A stretch of 64,000 bases of DNA, from NCBI GenBank assembly GCA_002350525.1, contig DEFA01000036.1, forward strand, positions 79,797 to 143,796, written 5' to 3'. This document shows, piece after piece, positions 17,099 through 25,844 of this stretch (position 1 is its first letter; each line of letters begins with the position of its first letter). Source of the DNA: Lachnospiraceae bacterium UBA2864. GTDB taxonomy: Bacteria > Bacillota > Clostridia > Lachnospirales > Lachnospiraceae. The notes below the pieces were generated by a model. It was not told the DNA's origin and did not search any database. It saw only the letters and a program-made list of their open reading frames with translations. The translations under genes were made by a program, and so were the position numbers.

Positions 17099-19003
17099 AT
17101 GAAGAAAAAAATTGCGGTATTTACAAATGGATGGAATGATGATTATCTTGATTTTGCCTTGGAAGGCATAAGAAGAAGGGCAAATGAAGATAATATTGAT
17201 GTTTTTGTCTATCTGGATTATACGTCTTATGATAAAACAGAAGATGAAACTACCGGTGAGATAAACATTCTTAACCTTCCGAAGATAGAAGCATTTGACG
17301 GAGTACTTCTTTTGGGGAATACTTTAAATACCGCAGGTGAGAATTTGATTCTGCGCGAAAGGATCCTGCAGACAAAGGTTCCATCCATATGTCTTGAATA
17401 TGAACTTGATGGTATAAACTGCATAAGAACCGAGAATGTTAACGGCATGAAGGAACTTATGGAGCATATGATCACGGTTCATGACGTTAAAGATATATTC
17501 TGGGTAAGCGGCCCTCTTGATAATGCTGAAAGTAATGAAAGATATCAGGCTGTTATAGAGATCATGGAAAAGCACGGCCTTAAGGTTGATCCCGATAAGG
17601 TTTTTGAGGGATGCTGGAGCTATGCGATAGTCGAAGAAAAACTTCCTGAGATAGTATCAAAGATGGACAGGTTACCTGATGCATTTATATGTGCAAATGA
17701 TTCAATGGCGCTCGCTACGTGTATAGCTCTTGATAAGATGGGTTTAAATGTACCGGAAGATGTCAGGGTGACAGGATATGACAACCTTATGAGCGGAAAT
17801 CATTTTTCACCTATTCTTACATCTGTTGACAGAGGATGGGATGCCAGAAGTTATCAGGCTATGGACAGTCTCATTGAGCTTATGAACGGTTCCCCGGATT
17901 TCGGAGATAAGGTATACAATTCTTCCTTCGATAAAGGAGAAAGCTGTGGCTGTACGATGGGAGCCGAGGGCATAAAGATACAGAAAGAAGCGAGAAAAAG
18001 AGTGTTTCAGATGCCTGTCGAAAGAACAATATTTGACTGGCATCTTATAGAGATAGATGATGCGGTTGCAAGAGTTAAGACTGCTGATGATATTCATGAT
18101 GTATTTTCTTCACTTTGGGAGAACAATCATCTCTATACAGGTGAGGAGTTCTACATATGTGTAGATGAAAATTATATAGAATCTTTACAGAAGGATGTGA
18201 ATACCAAAACAGTCGGATACAGTGAAAAACTTGATGTCATATACGGAATGAAAGACGGGATTTCGGTTCCGAGACAGCTTGTATCTCTTGATGATATGGT
18301 TCCGAATTATGATCCAGAGTCAGAAGAAACATCTATGTATCTTTTTGTTCCGCTTCATGCAGGAGCTGAGTGCCTCGGATACTATGTAAGCAAGAATCAT
18401 TATAAGATAATAAAGGATTTTTATCTAAATTCGCTTATAAGACATATGACATCTGCTCTTGAAAGAGCCCGTCAGAATATAAAACTTGAGAATCTTAACA
18501 AAATCCTTGCGGATATATCTGTCAGAGATGAGCTTACAAGATTGTATAACAGAATGGGATATGAAAAGATTGTTATCCCGTATCTCGATGAATTGAGACA
18601 TTCCGGTATGAAATCCGTTATCATGGTTGCCGATATAAACAGAATGAAGGTTATCAACGATAAGTACGGACATCTTCAGGGTGATGAAGCCATAAAGATA
18701 GTAGCAAATGTTATTAAGAGCTCTATACCTCAAAATTGGAAAGCCGTCCGGTACGGAGGAGACGAATATGTTATTATAGGCAAGTACGATTCTTCGAAGG
18801 ATATGGAGTCTGTAAAAATAGAAATAATAGAAAAGTCAGGACGTGTTTCCGAAGATCTGAATCTGCCATTCAGATTAAGCGTAAGTGTCGGATATGTTGT
18901 TATAGATCCGGAGAATAAACTCGGAAATGAAGAGTACTTCCGTATGGCTGATGAAGCAATGTATGAGATGAAGCAGGAAGCACATAAGAATGACAGAACC
19001 TGA
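17099..19003 (+). CDS. Periplasmic-binding-protein-like domain / GGDEF diguanylate cyclase
   Basis: A 634-residue soluble protein. Residues 1 to about 300 resemble the LacI/ribose-binding ligand domain (KKKIAVFTNGWNDDY, FICANDSMALATCIAL, VTGYDN), but no DNA-binding helix-turn-helix is present. A middle region of about 170 residues is unassigned and may be GAF-like. The C-terminal domain (about 465-634) is a GGDEF domain with the active-site motif GGDEY at 553-557 and DINRMKVINDKYGH upstream. It should make c-di-GMP from two GTP. The five-residue-upstream RxxD inhibitory site is absent. The start at 17099 has GGAGG 5 nt before it. The ligand domain probably binds a sugar or nucleoside. The riboswitch upstream links expression to c-di-GMP. 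Confidence 0.88.
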   Translation: MKKKIAVFTNGWNDDYLDFALEGIRRRANEDNIDVFVYLDYTSYDKTEDETTGEINILNLPKIEAFDGVLLLGNTLNTAGENLILRERILQTKVPSICLEYELDGINCIRTENVNGMKELMEHMITVHDVKDIFWVSGPLDNAESNERYQAVIEIMEKHGLKVDPDKVFEGCWSYAIVEEKLPEIVSKMDRLPDAFICANDSMALATCIALDKMGLNVPEDVRVTGYDNLMSGNHFSPILTSVDRGWDARSYQAMDSLIELMNGSPDFGDKVYNSSFDKGESCGCTMGAEGIKIQKEARKRVFQMPVERTIFDWHLIEIDDAVARVKTADDIHDVFSSLWENNHLYTGEEFYICVDENYIESLQKDVNTKTVGYSEKLDVIYGMKDGISVPRQLVSLDDMVPNYDPESEETSMYLFVPLHAGAECLGYYVSKNHYKIIKDFYLNSLIRHMTSALERARQNIKLENLNKILADISVRDELTRLYNRMGYEKIVIPYLDELRHSGMKSVIMVADINRMKVINDKYGHLQGDEAIKIVANVIKSSIPQNWKAVRYGGDEYVIIGKYDSSKDMESVKIEIIEKSGRVSEDLNLPFRLSVSVGYVVIDPENKLGNEEYFRMADEAMYEMKQEAHKNDRT

Positions 19004-19021
19004 CATATGGAGGAAGATTTA

Positions 19022-19279
19022 ATGAAACATGTAACATTTAAACCACAGGGTGTCTGCTCGGTGCAGATCGATTTTGATATAGACGATGAGAAGAAGCTGC
19101 ATAATGTCGTATATGTGGGCGGATGCAACGGAAATCTAAAGGCCATAGGAAAACTTGTGGAAGGAAAAGAAGCGGAAGAAATAGCAGAAATCCTTAAAGG
19201 CAATACATGCGGTTTCAGAAAGACTTCATGTGCCGATCAGCTTTCTCTGGCAATCTCGGGTGCACTTGCTGAGGTTTAA
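19022..19279 (+). CDS. TSCPD domain protein
   Basis: An 85-residue protein resembling the stand-alone TSCPD family (named for the conserved Thr-Ser-Cys-x-Asp stretch, here KTSCADQ near the C-terminus). The same domain occurs at the end of some class II ribonucleotide reductases, but the small free-standing versions have no known function. Cys residues at VCS, GGCNG, TCGF and SCAD could bind metal. The start is the ATG at 19022, with TGGAGGA 8 nt upstream; an ATG at 19007 lies on top of that SD. It begins 18 bp after the cyclase stop and is probably co-transcribed with it. Confidence 0.75.
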   Translation: MKHVTFKPQGVCSVQIDFDIDDEKKLHNVVYVGGCNGNLKAIGKLVEGKEAEEIAEILKGNTCGFRKTSCADQLSLAISGALAEV

Positions 19280-19304
19280 ATATTTAAAACGATGAAAAAG
19301 AAAA

Positions 19305-19313
19305 TGATATAAT
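19305..19313 (+). promoter_or_regulatory. Extended -10 promoter of S41 peptidase gene
   Basis: TGATATAAT ends only 3 bp before the ATG at 19317. If it is used, transcription starts at or just after that ATG, so translation would begin at 19347 or 19359. Confidence 0.45.
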
Positions 19314-19316
19314 TAC

Positions 19317-21044
19317 ATGAAGTTTATATATGGTTTAGTCTATCAGATGGATAGAACGATGCAGTTTTTGTATCTCTTTTTCGTATCAGCTCTGTTTATA
19401 CTTGCAATTCTGCATCATTTTTTAAAAAAACATTTAAAGATATGGTCAGTTCTTTGTCTTATGCCTCTTGTATTTTTCTCGGCATTTCTGATAAAAGAAA
19501 GCTACAGAGGGGATATGGAACTGACCATCTGCCGATATGCGGCTTTAGGCATCGTGGCTCTCTTTATAGCGGTTTGGGGGCTTACGGTGCTTTTAAAGCG
19601 CAGTTTTTTACGTTGTACCGTAGCAACTTTTACTGCAAGCATTCTTATGATCTTTATAAGTGTCATAACCGTCTGGGCTGTATGGAACAGACCGAACGTA
19701 TCTAATTATTCGCACGTTGGTTGGACGGAGTCCTTTGAAGGAGCTGTTGATACCATGGAGCAGTATTACGTTCTGAATAATTGGAAAGATATTGATTATG
19801 ATAAAATACGCGAGGACTATATTCCGAAGATACGGGATGCAGAGAAAAGAAATGATGAGATAGCTTATGTTACGGCACTTTTTGAATTTGTATATGAATT
19901 CGGAGACGGTCATGTAAGAGTTCGCGGAAATAAAGCCAAGATTGATGCGGCGATGACGAAGTATGCCGGAAAAGATTACGGCTTTTCGATGTTCAGAACA
20001 GAGGACGGAGATATAGTCGCTATCCTGGTTAATGAAGAGTCGGAATGTTTCAAGAAAGGAATTCATGAAGGTACGATCATTACCAAGTGGAACGGTGTCC
20101 CTGTAAATCAGGCATCAGCAAGGGTAAAATGCATTGATGACAATTATTCATTTCAGACAAGAGATAACATTTTTATCGCTCAGCCTATATTCCTCGCAGG
20201 ACTCGGAGGAGACAGACTCAGCGTCGGATTTATAGATGATGAGGGACACGAGGAAACCGCAATCCTTGAAGGAAGGGGCGATTATATTAACAGACGTAAT
20301 GAGGCACTTGCAATACTTTTCGGAGATAAGGTTATCAGGGGAGATAATTATTCGACGAGAATGATCGATGATAATATCGGATATCTTAGAGTTTATGAGG
20401 AAGCTTATTCGACAAGTCCGATGTTTGTTGCAAGTTCTGTTGTTAATGGTTTTTCGGAGAAAATGTATAAGGATCTCGACAGCCGTCTCTCGGAAATGAG
20501 AAGTAAAGGCATGGACCGTATCATAATCGATGTAAGAAACAATCAAGGCGGTAACGGCTTTGAATCACGCACTATAGCATCTCTTTTTACATCCACGCCT
20601 CTCCCTTATAATATATCCATATATAAAGACGGAGATTATAAAGTGCTTCTCAGATCGAAGAGCGAGAACAGGGCAAAGTATAATGACATTCCGATAGTTG
20701 TTCTTGTAAACGGAGAAACCTGCAGTGCCGGTGAGGAGATCGTTCATTATCTGAAGGGCAGCAGGGGCGTGACGGTAATGGGGAATACCACTACCTGGGG
20801 AAATTGCCAGGGGACAGGCGGTTCTGTGGTGCTTTCGGGAAGTAAGTACGATATATGTTTTCCTATCAATCCGACGGTTGACGATAGTAATATCCCGATT
20901 GTGGATACAAAGGCAAACAGGGTATGCAGGCTTAAGCTGGATTATGAGATAACATATTCAAAAGAAGAGATTATAGATTTCTTCGCGAACCCTAACGAAG
21001 ATAAAGTTCTTGAAGAAGCTGTAGAATATATAAAAGGGAAGTAG
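19317..21044 (+). CDS. Membrane-tethered S41-family peptidase
   Basis: Up to 575 residues. Four hydrophobic helices in the first about 125 residues anchor the protein. Then come an S41 N-terminal helical domain, a PDZ-like region (about 220-300: CFKKGIHEGTIITKWNGVPV) and the tail-specific protease core (IDVRNNQGGNGFESRTIASLF, VVLVNGETCSAGEEIVHYLKG). The nucleophile is the Ser in CSAGE. Where carboxyl-terminal proteases have a catalytic Lys in TxGKG, this protein reads TTTWGNCQG, so the Lys is missing; it may use a tricorn-like catalytic set or be impaired. No SD precedes the ATG at 19317, and a -10-like box nearly touches it. Met at 19347 or 19359 is an alternative start that would still keep all four helices. 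Confidence 0.78.
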   Translation: MKFIYGLVYQMDRTMQFLYLFFVSALFILAILHHFLKKHLKIWSVLCLMPLVFFSAFLIKESYRGDMELTICRYAALGIVALFIAVWGLTVLLKRSFLRCTVATFTASILMIFISVITVWAVWNRPNVSNYSHVGWTESFEGAVDTMEQYYVLNNWKDIDYDKIREDYIPKIRDAEKRNDEIAYVTALFEFVYEFGDGHVRVRGNKAKIDAAMTKYAGKDYGFSMFRTEDGDIVAILVNEESECFKKGIHEGTIITKWNGVPVNQASARVKCIDDNYSFQTRDNIFIAQPIFLAGLGGDRLSVGFIDDEGHEETAILEGRGDYINRRNEALAILFGDKVIRGDNYSTRMIDDNIGYLRVYEEAYSTSPMFVASSVVNGFSEKMYKDLDSRLSEMRSKGMDRIIIDVRNNQGGNGFESRTIASLFTSTPLPYNISIYKDGDYKVLLRSKSENRAKYNDIPIVVLVNGETCSAGEEIVHYLKGSRGVTVMGNTTTWGNCQGTGGSVVLSGSKYDICFPINPTVDDSNIPIVDTKANRVCRLKLDYEITYSKEEIIDFFANPNEDKVLEEAVEYIKGK

Positions 21045-21268
21045 CGGTATGCAATCTTACGGCTTTTAAGATGTGCGCACATAACGGAACACATGTGGAT
21101 GCGCCGTTTCATTTTATAGATGACGGGAAGAAGATTGACGAAGTGGATTTGAATAAATTCGTCGGTTATGCTTATGTCACTGAACATGAAGGTGATATAA
21201 ATGCGGCCCCGATAAATCTCGGAGGTGCAGACGGTGCTCCGTGCAGAGCTATACTCATGAGTCTGTAA
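21041..21268 (+). pseudogene. Fragment of a cyclase / kynurenine formamidase-family gene
   Basis: A short open stretch encodes TAFKMCAHNGTHVDAPFHF. HxGTHxDxPxHF is the metal-binding signature of the cyclase family (PF04199), which includes kynurenine formamidase. Intact members have about 200-220 residues. Here only about 75 codons remain, there is no SD, the usual N-terminus is missing, and the frame stops at 21268 before the C-terminal half. The frame is open upstream of the ATG at 21071, into the end of the S41 gene. This is a remnant, not a functional gene. Confidence 0.7.
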
Positions 21269-21272
21269 GTAT

Positions 21273-21308
21273 AAAAAACCGGATACTTCCGAAATCGGAA
21301 GCATCCGG
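21273..21308 (-). terminator. Terminator for lipoprotein gene (reverse strand)
   Basis: A 13-bp stem with one mismatch (21279-21291 with 21296-21308). On the - strand it is followed by six U (A run at 21273-21278), so it serves the leftward lipoprotein transcript. It lies 185 bp past that gene's stop. The sequence between (21309-21493) shows no gene. Confidence 0.78.
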
Positions 21309-21493
21309 GGACGATAGGGTGACTTATGGACTTCCTGAAGTAGAAAATTATAATGAAAAGGAAACTATATCCGGTAAGAGGATATGGAAGTCTCTCAAGT
21401 CGTCAAATATATAGGCGAACGACTCGGCCTATTGAAGTAAGTGACAGCATAACAGTGTTAGAGTAGAGGGTGGAAAATTTAAGTATCATACAT

Positions 21494-22111
21494 TTACTCT
21501 TCGTTCTGCTGTAAGAAGAAAAAATTAAGTGAAGATATACCAAGGCCTGAGCCGTCCTGTCTATCATTAATCCAGATTTCGCCGTTACCCAACATGATGC
21601 CGGTTGATTTTGCAAAAAGCTTATTGACATCTGTATTGTTGAGTATCTCATTTACGAAATCTCGTGAAACACCGTATGTATTAACGGCATTCAGAAATGA
21701 TTCCTTATCGGAATACTCGTTATCATTTATAGTGATCGGATATTCTATATAATCCGCGAATTTATCCCATTCTTCATTGGCTGCTGCAAGAAGTACGTCT
21801 GATGCAAAGCCTTCGACTTCATCTTCGGAAAAGTCAGAGCATACGCTGTAATCCGTTCCGTCGGAAGTGTTATCATAAACAGAATTATCGGTCTCGGATT
21901 TTGTATCAGTCTCAGTAATTGTTTCCGTAACTGCTTCAGTGGAAGCCTGTGTAACAGCTTCAATATTTATCTCAGTCGGTTCCGGACTCGGAGTTTTAGC
22001 TCTTTTCCACTCTCCGTCAAGAGTGCTGTCACCGCAGCCGCTTAATGAGCTTGCAGCTATAGCAGACATTACGATTCCAAGTGTTAATTTTTTGAATCTG
22101 CTTAATGACAT
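21494..22111 (-). CDS. Lipoprotein, unknown function
   Basis: A 205-residue exported lipoprotein: basic N-terminus, hydrophobic core and the lipobox LSGC with Cys26. A low-complexity linker rich in Thr, Glu, Ser and Pro (about residues 38-80, including repeated TEAVTET-like units) spaces the C-terminal domain from the membrane. The C-terminal domain (about 90-200) resembles the small DUF4878/NTF2-like folds seen in lipoproteins, but I cannot place it firmly. The start is the ATG ending at 22111, because GGAGGT lies 7 nt upstream. It is one of only two leftward genes. Confidence 0.72.
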   Translation of the reverse strand: MSLSRFKKLTLGIVMSAIAASSLSGCGDSTLDGEWKRAKTPSPEPTEINIEAVTQASTEAVTETITETDTKSETDNSVYDNTSDGTDYSVCSDFSEDEVEGFASDVLLAAANEEWDKFADYIEYPITINDNEYSDKESFLNAVNTYGVSRDFVNEILNNTDVNKLFAKSTGIMLGNGEIWINDRQDGSGLGISSLNFFFLQQNEE

Positions 22112-22223
22112 TCGTCTACCTCCAAGTTTTCTTACACATGCATTGTACAATAAAGATGTATAAAAGTTGTAAAGTAAAACTTAATATTAAATTAAGATTG
22201 GGTATCGGTCGTTACCGGGAACA

Positions 22224-22232
22224 TGATATAAT
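22224..22232 (+). promoter_or_regulatory. Extended -10 promoter of radical SAM cassette
   Basis: TGATATAAT lies 32 bp before the first gene of the cassette. No convincing -35 box is seen. A short inverted repeat (CGGT-cgtt-ACCG) lies just upstream. Confidence 0.55.
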
Positions 22233-22263
22233 ATCTGTTATGAGTGTTAAGGGGACGTGATAT

Positions 22264-23211
22264 ATGGAAGATATGATGCAATATACGAAGGAACTGAATA
22301 TATTTGGTAAATCCGTACTCATAAAGAACTACGGCTGCTCCCTGAACGGTGGGGACTATGAGGAGGTAACGGATGACGTAAAGATAAGGCTTTCGATATG
22401 TCCGACACATTTCTGTACAGGGAAATGTCCTTTCTGTTCGGCGAGGAGTATGACAGGGGATAAGTCATTTCTTGACACGGAGAAGCTCCGTAGGGTGCTT
22501 ACAGAACTTCATTCAATGGATATAATTGCTGGTATTGCGATTACGGGAGGCGAGCCTTTTACCGATGTGAAGCTCTTAAATGATATAATAGAGATCATAT
22601 TCGATATCTTTGGTCTCGAGCTGGAGGTAAGTATAAATACAAACGGTATCGGACTGAAGGAGCTTAGAAAGATAGAAAAGTATCTTTTTATAGATACTAT
22701 ACATATAAGCAGACATCATTATGATGATACAAAAAACAGAGAGTTATTCGGTATTGATGTTCCGGATGAGAAAGAGCTTTCAGAGATAGTAGGAAGAGAA
22801 AAAGATAAGAGACTTTTCGTGTTTAACTGTCTGCTCCTTAATGATGGGATCGGAACCAAGGAAGAGATGAAGAACTTTTTGGAATTCGCCTACAGGGTTG
22901 GTGTACCGAAAGTAGGTTTTATAACTCCGATGCCTGTAAACGATTTTGTGAAAAAGAGAAGAGTGTCTTTTACAGAACTGTTCGATCGTAACGATCCGGA
23001 GCTGCTCTATAGGAGATGTTTACAGGATTTCGGATTCTGCCAATGTACGGACGGGCTTTATGCTACAAAAGAAGGCGGGCTCATGCATTTCTACGGAAGA
23101 GAGACAAGCCTTCTTGTTCCGGAGTTTTCAAGGAGACTCGTGTATACGGCGGATAACAGGCTACAGACGGGATACGGCGAAAATGCCGAAGTAATCAGAG
23201 ATTTTTCTTAG
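22264..23211 (+). CDS. Radical SAM protein, unknown substrate
   Basis: A 315-residue radical S-adenosylmethionine enzyme. The cluster-binding motif CxxxCxxC is at Cys51, Cys55 and Cys58 (CTGKCPFC). The SAM-binding GGEP motif follows (ITGGEPF), and the TNG-type strand (INTNGIG) is present. The chain is short and has no clear SPASM domain, although Cys-rich FGFCQCTDG near the C-terminus might bind an extra cluster. It is the first gene of a tight run with a small acidic protein, an LRR protein, a metallopeptidase-VWA protein and a MoxR ATPase. Its task may be to modify a protein of that set; this is inference. Confidence 0.85.
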   Translation: MEDMMQYTKELNIFGKSVLIKNYGCSLNGGDYEEVTDDVKIRLSICPTHFCTGKCPFCSARSMTGDKSFLDTEKLRRVLTELHSMDIIAGIAITGGEPFTDVKLLNDIIEIIFDIFGLELEVSINTNGIGLKELRKIEKYLFIDTIHISRHHYDDTKNRELFGIDVPDEKELSEIVGREKDKRLFVFNCLLLNDGIGTKEEMKNFLEFAYRVGVPKVGFITPMPVNDFVKKRRVSFTELFDRNDPELLYRRCLQDFGFCQCTDGLYATKEGGLMHFYGRETSLLVPEFSRRLVYTADNRLQTGYGENAEVIRDFS

Positions 23212-23222
23212 AGGTATATATT

Positions 23223-23498
23223 ATGACAGAAGAACAGCTCCTGGCATTTATAAAAAGAATAATATCAAGCGGACAAGAGCAGAATATAGCTATGTCGCTT
23301 ACGGAATTATATAATATTCTGTTAAAGGATGACGCAGATCAGAAGCTCATAAGAATCGTAAAAGACCTTTCCGAAACAGCAAGGGAAGCTAAGGCTCTTG
23401 CTGAGAAGAAAAACGGGGATGACATTACGATGGAGGATCTCGCTTCAAGTATCAGAAGCGGTCGTGAGAGAATAGAAAGAGAGAGCAGAAGATGTTAA
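23223..23498 (+). CDS. Small helical protein of the radical SAM cassette
   Basis: A 91-residue, highly charged, mostly helical protein without cysteine except at the C-terminal end (RRC). No family is recognised. It starts 11 bp after the radical SAM gene and overlaps the LRR gene by 7 bp, so it is translated as part of the same operon. Its size and position would fit an adaptor or a substrate of the radical SAM enzyme, but nothing in the sequence proves either. Confidence 0.6.
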   Translation: MTEEQLLAFIKRIISSGQEQNIAMSLTELYNILLKDDADQKLIRIVKDLSETAREAKALAEKKNGDDITMEDLASSIRSGRERIERESRRC

Positions 23499-24517
23499 AG
23501 ACGGACAGCTATATAGATGATAAATATCTGATCGCGGACGAAACGCTTATCTCTTTAAGTAATCCCGACGAAACTCTTGTTATTCCGTCAGAAGTTAACG
23601 GACACAGAATACGAAGAATCGGTTCGGGCTTTTATGTGGGCGATAAAGTGAAGACTGTCATGGTATCCGAAGGAATTACCGAGATCGGTGACAAAGCATT
23701 TCTTAACAGTAAAGCACTTCAGAAGGTAATACTGCCCGAAAGTCTTAAGGTTCTCGGGGAGTTTTGTTTTGATATGGTATCCTCAAATACAAAACATCCT
23801 GTAGATATAATCCTTAAAAGGTCTTTTTCGGCGAACGATTATAATATTCTGCTGCAAAACAGCATAGAAACCAATGTAGACAAGCTTCGGATCCTTACAC
23901 CGGGACACGCTGCCGGACAGGAGTTTGCCGATATATATAAAGGCTTAGGTGTATACAGAACTCCGCGCAGGATTGAACGCGCCATGCAGACTCTCTGTAT
24001 ATTCAAGAATATTAAGAGTGACGGAACTTCCTCTGCTGTGGATATGATCCCTTTCAGCGGGATTCCTTTTTTATGGGCGGAAGGTGAAAAACGCGGTAAT
24101 GATTTCAGAATTCGTATGATGAAACAGCTTCTCAGGATAAAACCCGAGCCAGTATATGATGAAAAGAGTGAGCAGCGCCATGACAGGGATGTTCAGATGT
24201 CGGCAAGAACCAGTCCGAGACCTATAATACTTACAGAGTTTGCCGAAAATGGGGTGGTCGAAGAAGGTGACAGGGTGATAGTTGTATTTCAGCTTATACC
24301 GTGTTATGCATTTTACTCAAATCTAATAAAGGTTACATATCATGGGAAGAATTATTACATCAGTCGTGATAATTATCTTAATCCCGAAGACGAAGAATAC
24401 GACTACTTCTGCAAAGATCAGCTATACTGTATAATCGATGAAGACGGAAGGGTTCCGGATGAGGGGACCGGGAAAGCTGTGATCGCAAAATACAGATTTT
24501 CAATGATGTTAAATTAG
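23492..24517 (+). CDS. BspA-type leucine-rich repeat protein
   Basis: A 341-residue protein. The N-terminal third (about 20-130) contains BspA-like leucine-rich repeats: TLVIPSEVNGHRIRRIGSGFY, KTVMVSEGITEIGDKAFLN and LQKVILPESLKVLGEFCF. There is no signal peptide, unlike surface BspA proteins, so it is predicted to be cytosolic. The rest has no recognised domain; a segment near the C-terminus (YHGKNYYISRDNYLNPEDEEYDYF) is acidic and aromatic. It overlaps the preceding small gene by 7 bp and lies 16 bp before the metallopeptidase-VWA gene. LRRs usually bind proteins, so a scaffold or substrate-recognition role is plausible. Confidence 0.7.
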   Translation: MLKTDSYIDDKYLIADETLISLSNPDETLVIPSEVNGHRIRRIGSGFYVGDKVKTVMVSEGITEIGDKAFLNSKALQKVILPESLKVLGEFCFDMVSSNTKHPVDIILKRSFSANDYNILLQNSIETNVDKLRILTPGHAAGQEFADIYKGLGVYRTPRRIERAMQTLCIFKNIKSDGTSSAVDMIPFSGIPFLWAEGEKRGNDFRIRMMKQLLRIKPEPVYDEKSEQRHDRDVQMSARTSPRPIILTEFAENGVVEEGDRVIVVFQLIPCYAFYSNLIKVTYHGKNYYISRDNYLNPEDEEYDYFCKDQLYCIIDEDGRVPDEGTGKAVIAKYRFSMMLN

Positions 24518-24533
24518 TAAAACAGGATATTCT

Positions 24534-25844
24534 ATGTTAATTGATATTTTTAAAAATTTAATAGAAAATACCGCGAAAGATATCCTGAAGGGATTGGATG
24601 AACTAACCGAGCAGTTGAAGCAGGAAAGTGAATCTGCGCAGTTGAGACAGGAAAGTGGTGATGAAGAGATAAGACGCGGACTTCTGAAGTTTAAAATGGA
24701 TATGCTCCGTCATATGCCTTTCTACGGAGATATTCTGATGAAAGTTCCGATGATCGAAGATAAAAATATCAGCACTGCCTGTACAAACGGTAAGAATATA
24801 AGATATAATCCGGACTTCCTGAGAAAACTGTCTGAGGGGGAACGTAATTATATATTTCTTCATGAAGTCATGCATATAATGATGATGCACTGGAAAAGAT
24901 GCGGTGACAGAGATCCGGAATTATGGAATATAGCTTCCGACTGGATGGTAAACAGCAAACTGGATTTACTTGCATATAGTTTTTACAGAGCTAAAATCCC
25001 GTTTAAGAGACCCGAAAAGGGATGTTTTCTGGATATCGAGATCAGAAGTGATTATACTGAAAAACTTTATGATGAAATGATAGACAATAACATCAAAAAG
25101 ACGAGAGATGGTAAAGTATTCATTCACGGGAAGAAAATGAGTCTTCCCATAAAAGATCTCACTCCACCGGATAAACTTTCCGCAGGTGATGAAGATATGA
25201 CGGAAAAGCAGATAAAGGAGCTGGTCCGTGAGACATTAAAAAGAAGAGGAAATGACGGAAATCTTTATCTTCCGCGTGAAGTTACAGAGCTTGTCGAGAC
25301 TAAGAAACTCCCGTGGTACAGGCTTCTGTATGATTTCCTGCAGCAGAGAGATGATGAAGAAAGTTCTTATCTCACTCCTGAAAGAAAGTATATTCATATG
25401 GATCTTATAGTTCCGGGAATCGGAAAAGTAGATGACGAACTTGGTGAGATATGGGCATTTGTAGATTCATCCGGATCGATAAACGGGAATGATCTGTCTC
25501 AGTTTTTGACTCAGTTATACCGTATCTCGAAAGAGTTCGAATGTACTTTTAATATCGCATTTTGGGACACCGCTGTAACAGATGTATATAGAGATATCCG
25601 GCGTAAAGAAGATATCTTGAAATGTATGGCATATCATTCTGGCGGAACAAATATTAACTGTGTTTATAGGTATATAAGCGAAAATAGTATCAAACCCGAG
25701 GTTATGATCATTTTGACGGACGGTTATTACGGAACACTTTCAAGTGACAATAAGAAGCTGAGAGATAAAACAATACTTGTGATAAGTGAAGGCGGGGCTT
25801 CTATCGAAGAAAATAACAATGTAGGAAGGTTGGCAAGATTATGA
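24534..25844 (+). CDS. DUF2201-type metallopeptidase / VWA-like protein
   Basis: A 436-residue two-domain protein. The N-terminal domain carries a zincin HExxH motif, His110-Glu-Val-Met-His114 (LHEVMHIMMMHW), followed by RDPELWNIASDWMVN, as in the putative metallopeptidase domain DUF2201. The C-terminal domain is VWA-like with a MIDAS motif DSSGS at 311-315, a Thr in GGTNINC and an Asp in LTDGYYG, all expected to bind Mg2+. It overlaps the MoxR ATPase gene by 4 bp. VWA proteins of this kind are usual partners of MoxR ATPases, which remodel or insert metals into a client. A signal peptide is absent. Confidence 0.85.
   Translation: MLIDIFKNLIENTAKDILKGLDELTEQLKQESESAQLRQESGDEEIRRGLLKFKMDMLRHMPFYGDILMKVPMIEDKNISTACTNGKNIRYNPDFLRKLSEGERNYIFLHEVMHIMMMHWKRCGDRDPELWNIASDWMVNSKLDLLAYSFYRAKIPFKRPEKGCFLDIEIRSDYTEKLYDEMIDNNIKKTRDGKVFIHGKKMSLPIKDLTPPDKLSAGDEDMTEKQIKELVRETLKRRGNDGNLYLPREVTELVETKKLPWYRLLYDFLQQRDDEESSYLTPERKYIHMDLIVPGIGKVDDELGEIWAFVDSSGSINGNDLSQFLTQLYRISKEFECTFNIAFWDTAVTDVYRDIRRKEDILKCMAYHSGGTNINCVYRYISENSIKPEVMIILTDGYYGTLSSDNKKLRDKTILVISEGGASIEENNNVGRLARL

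Noticed and set aside
22264..23211. Radical SAM protein as a RiPP maturase with a local precursor peptide
   Set aside because: No short precursor-like gene with a Cys-, Gly- or Ser-rich core is next to it, and the 91-residue protein is an even, charged helical protein; the idea is not excluded but is not supported.
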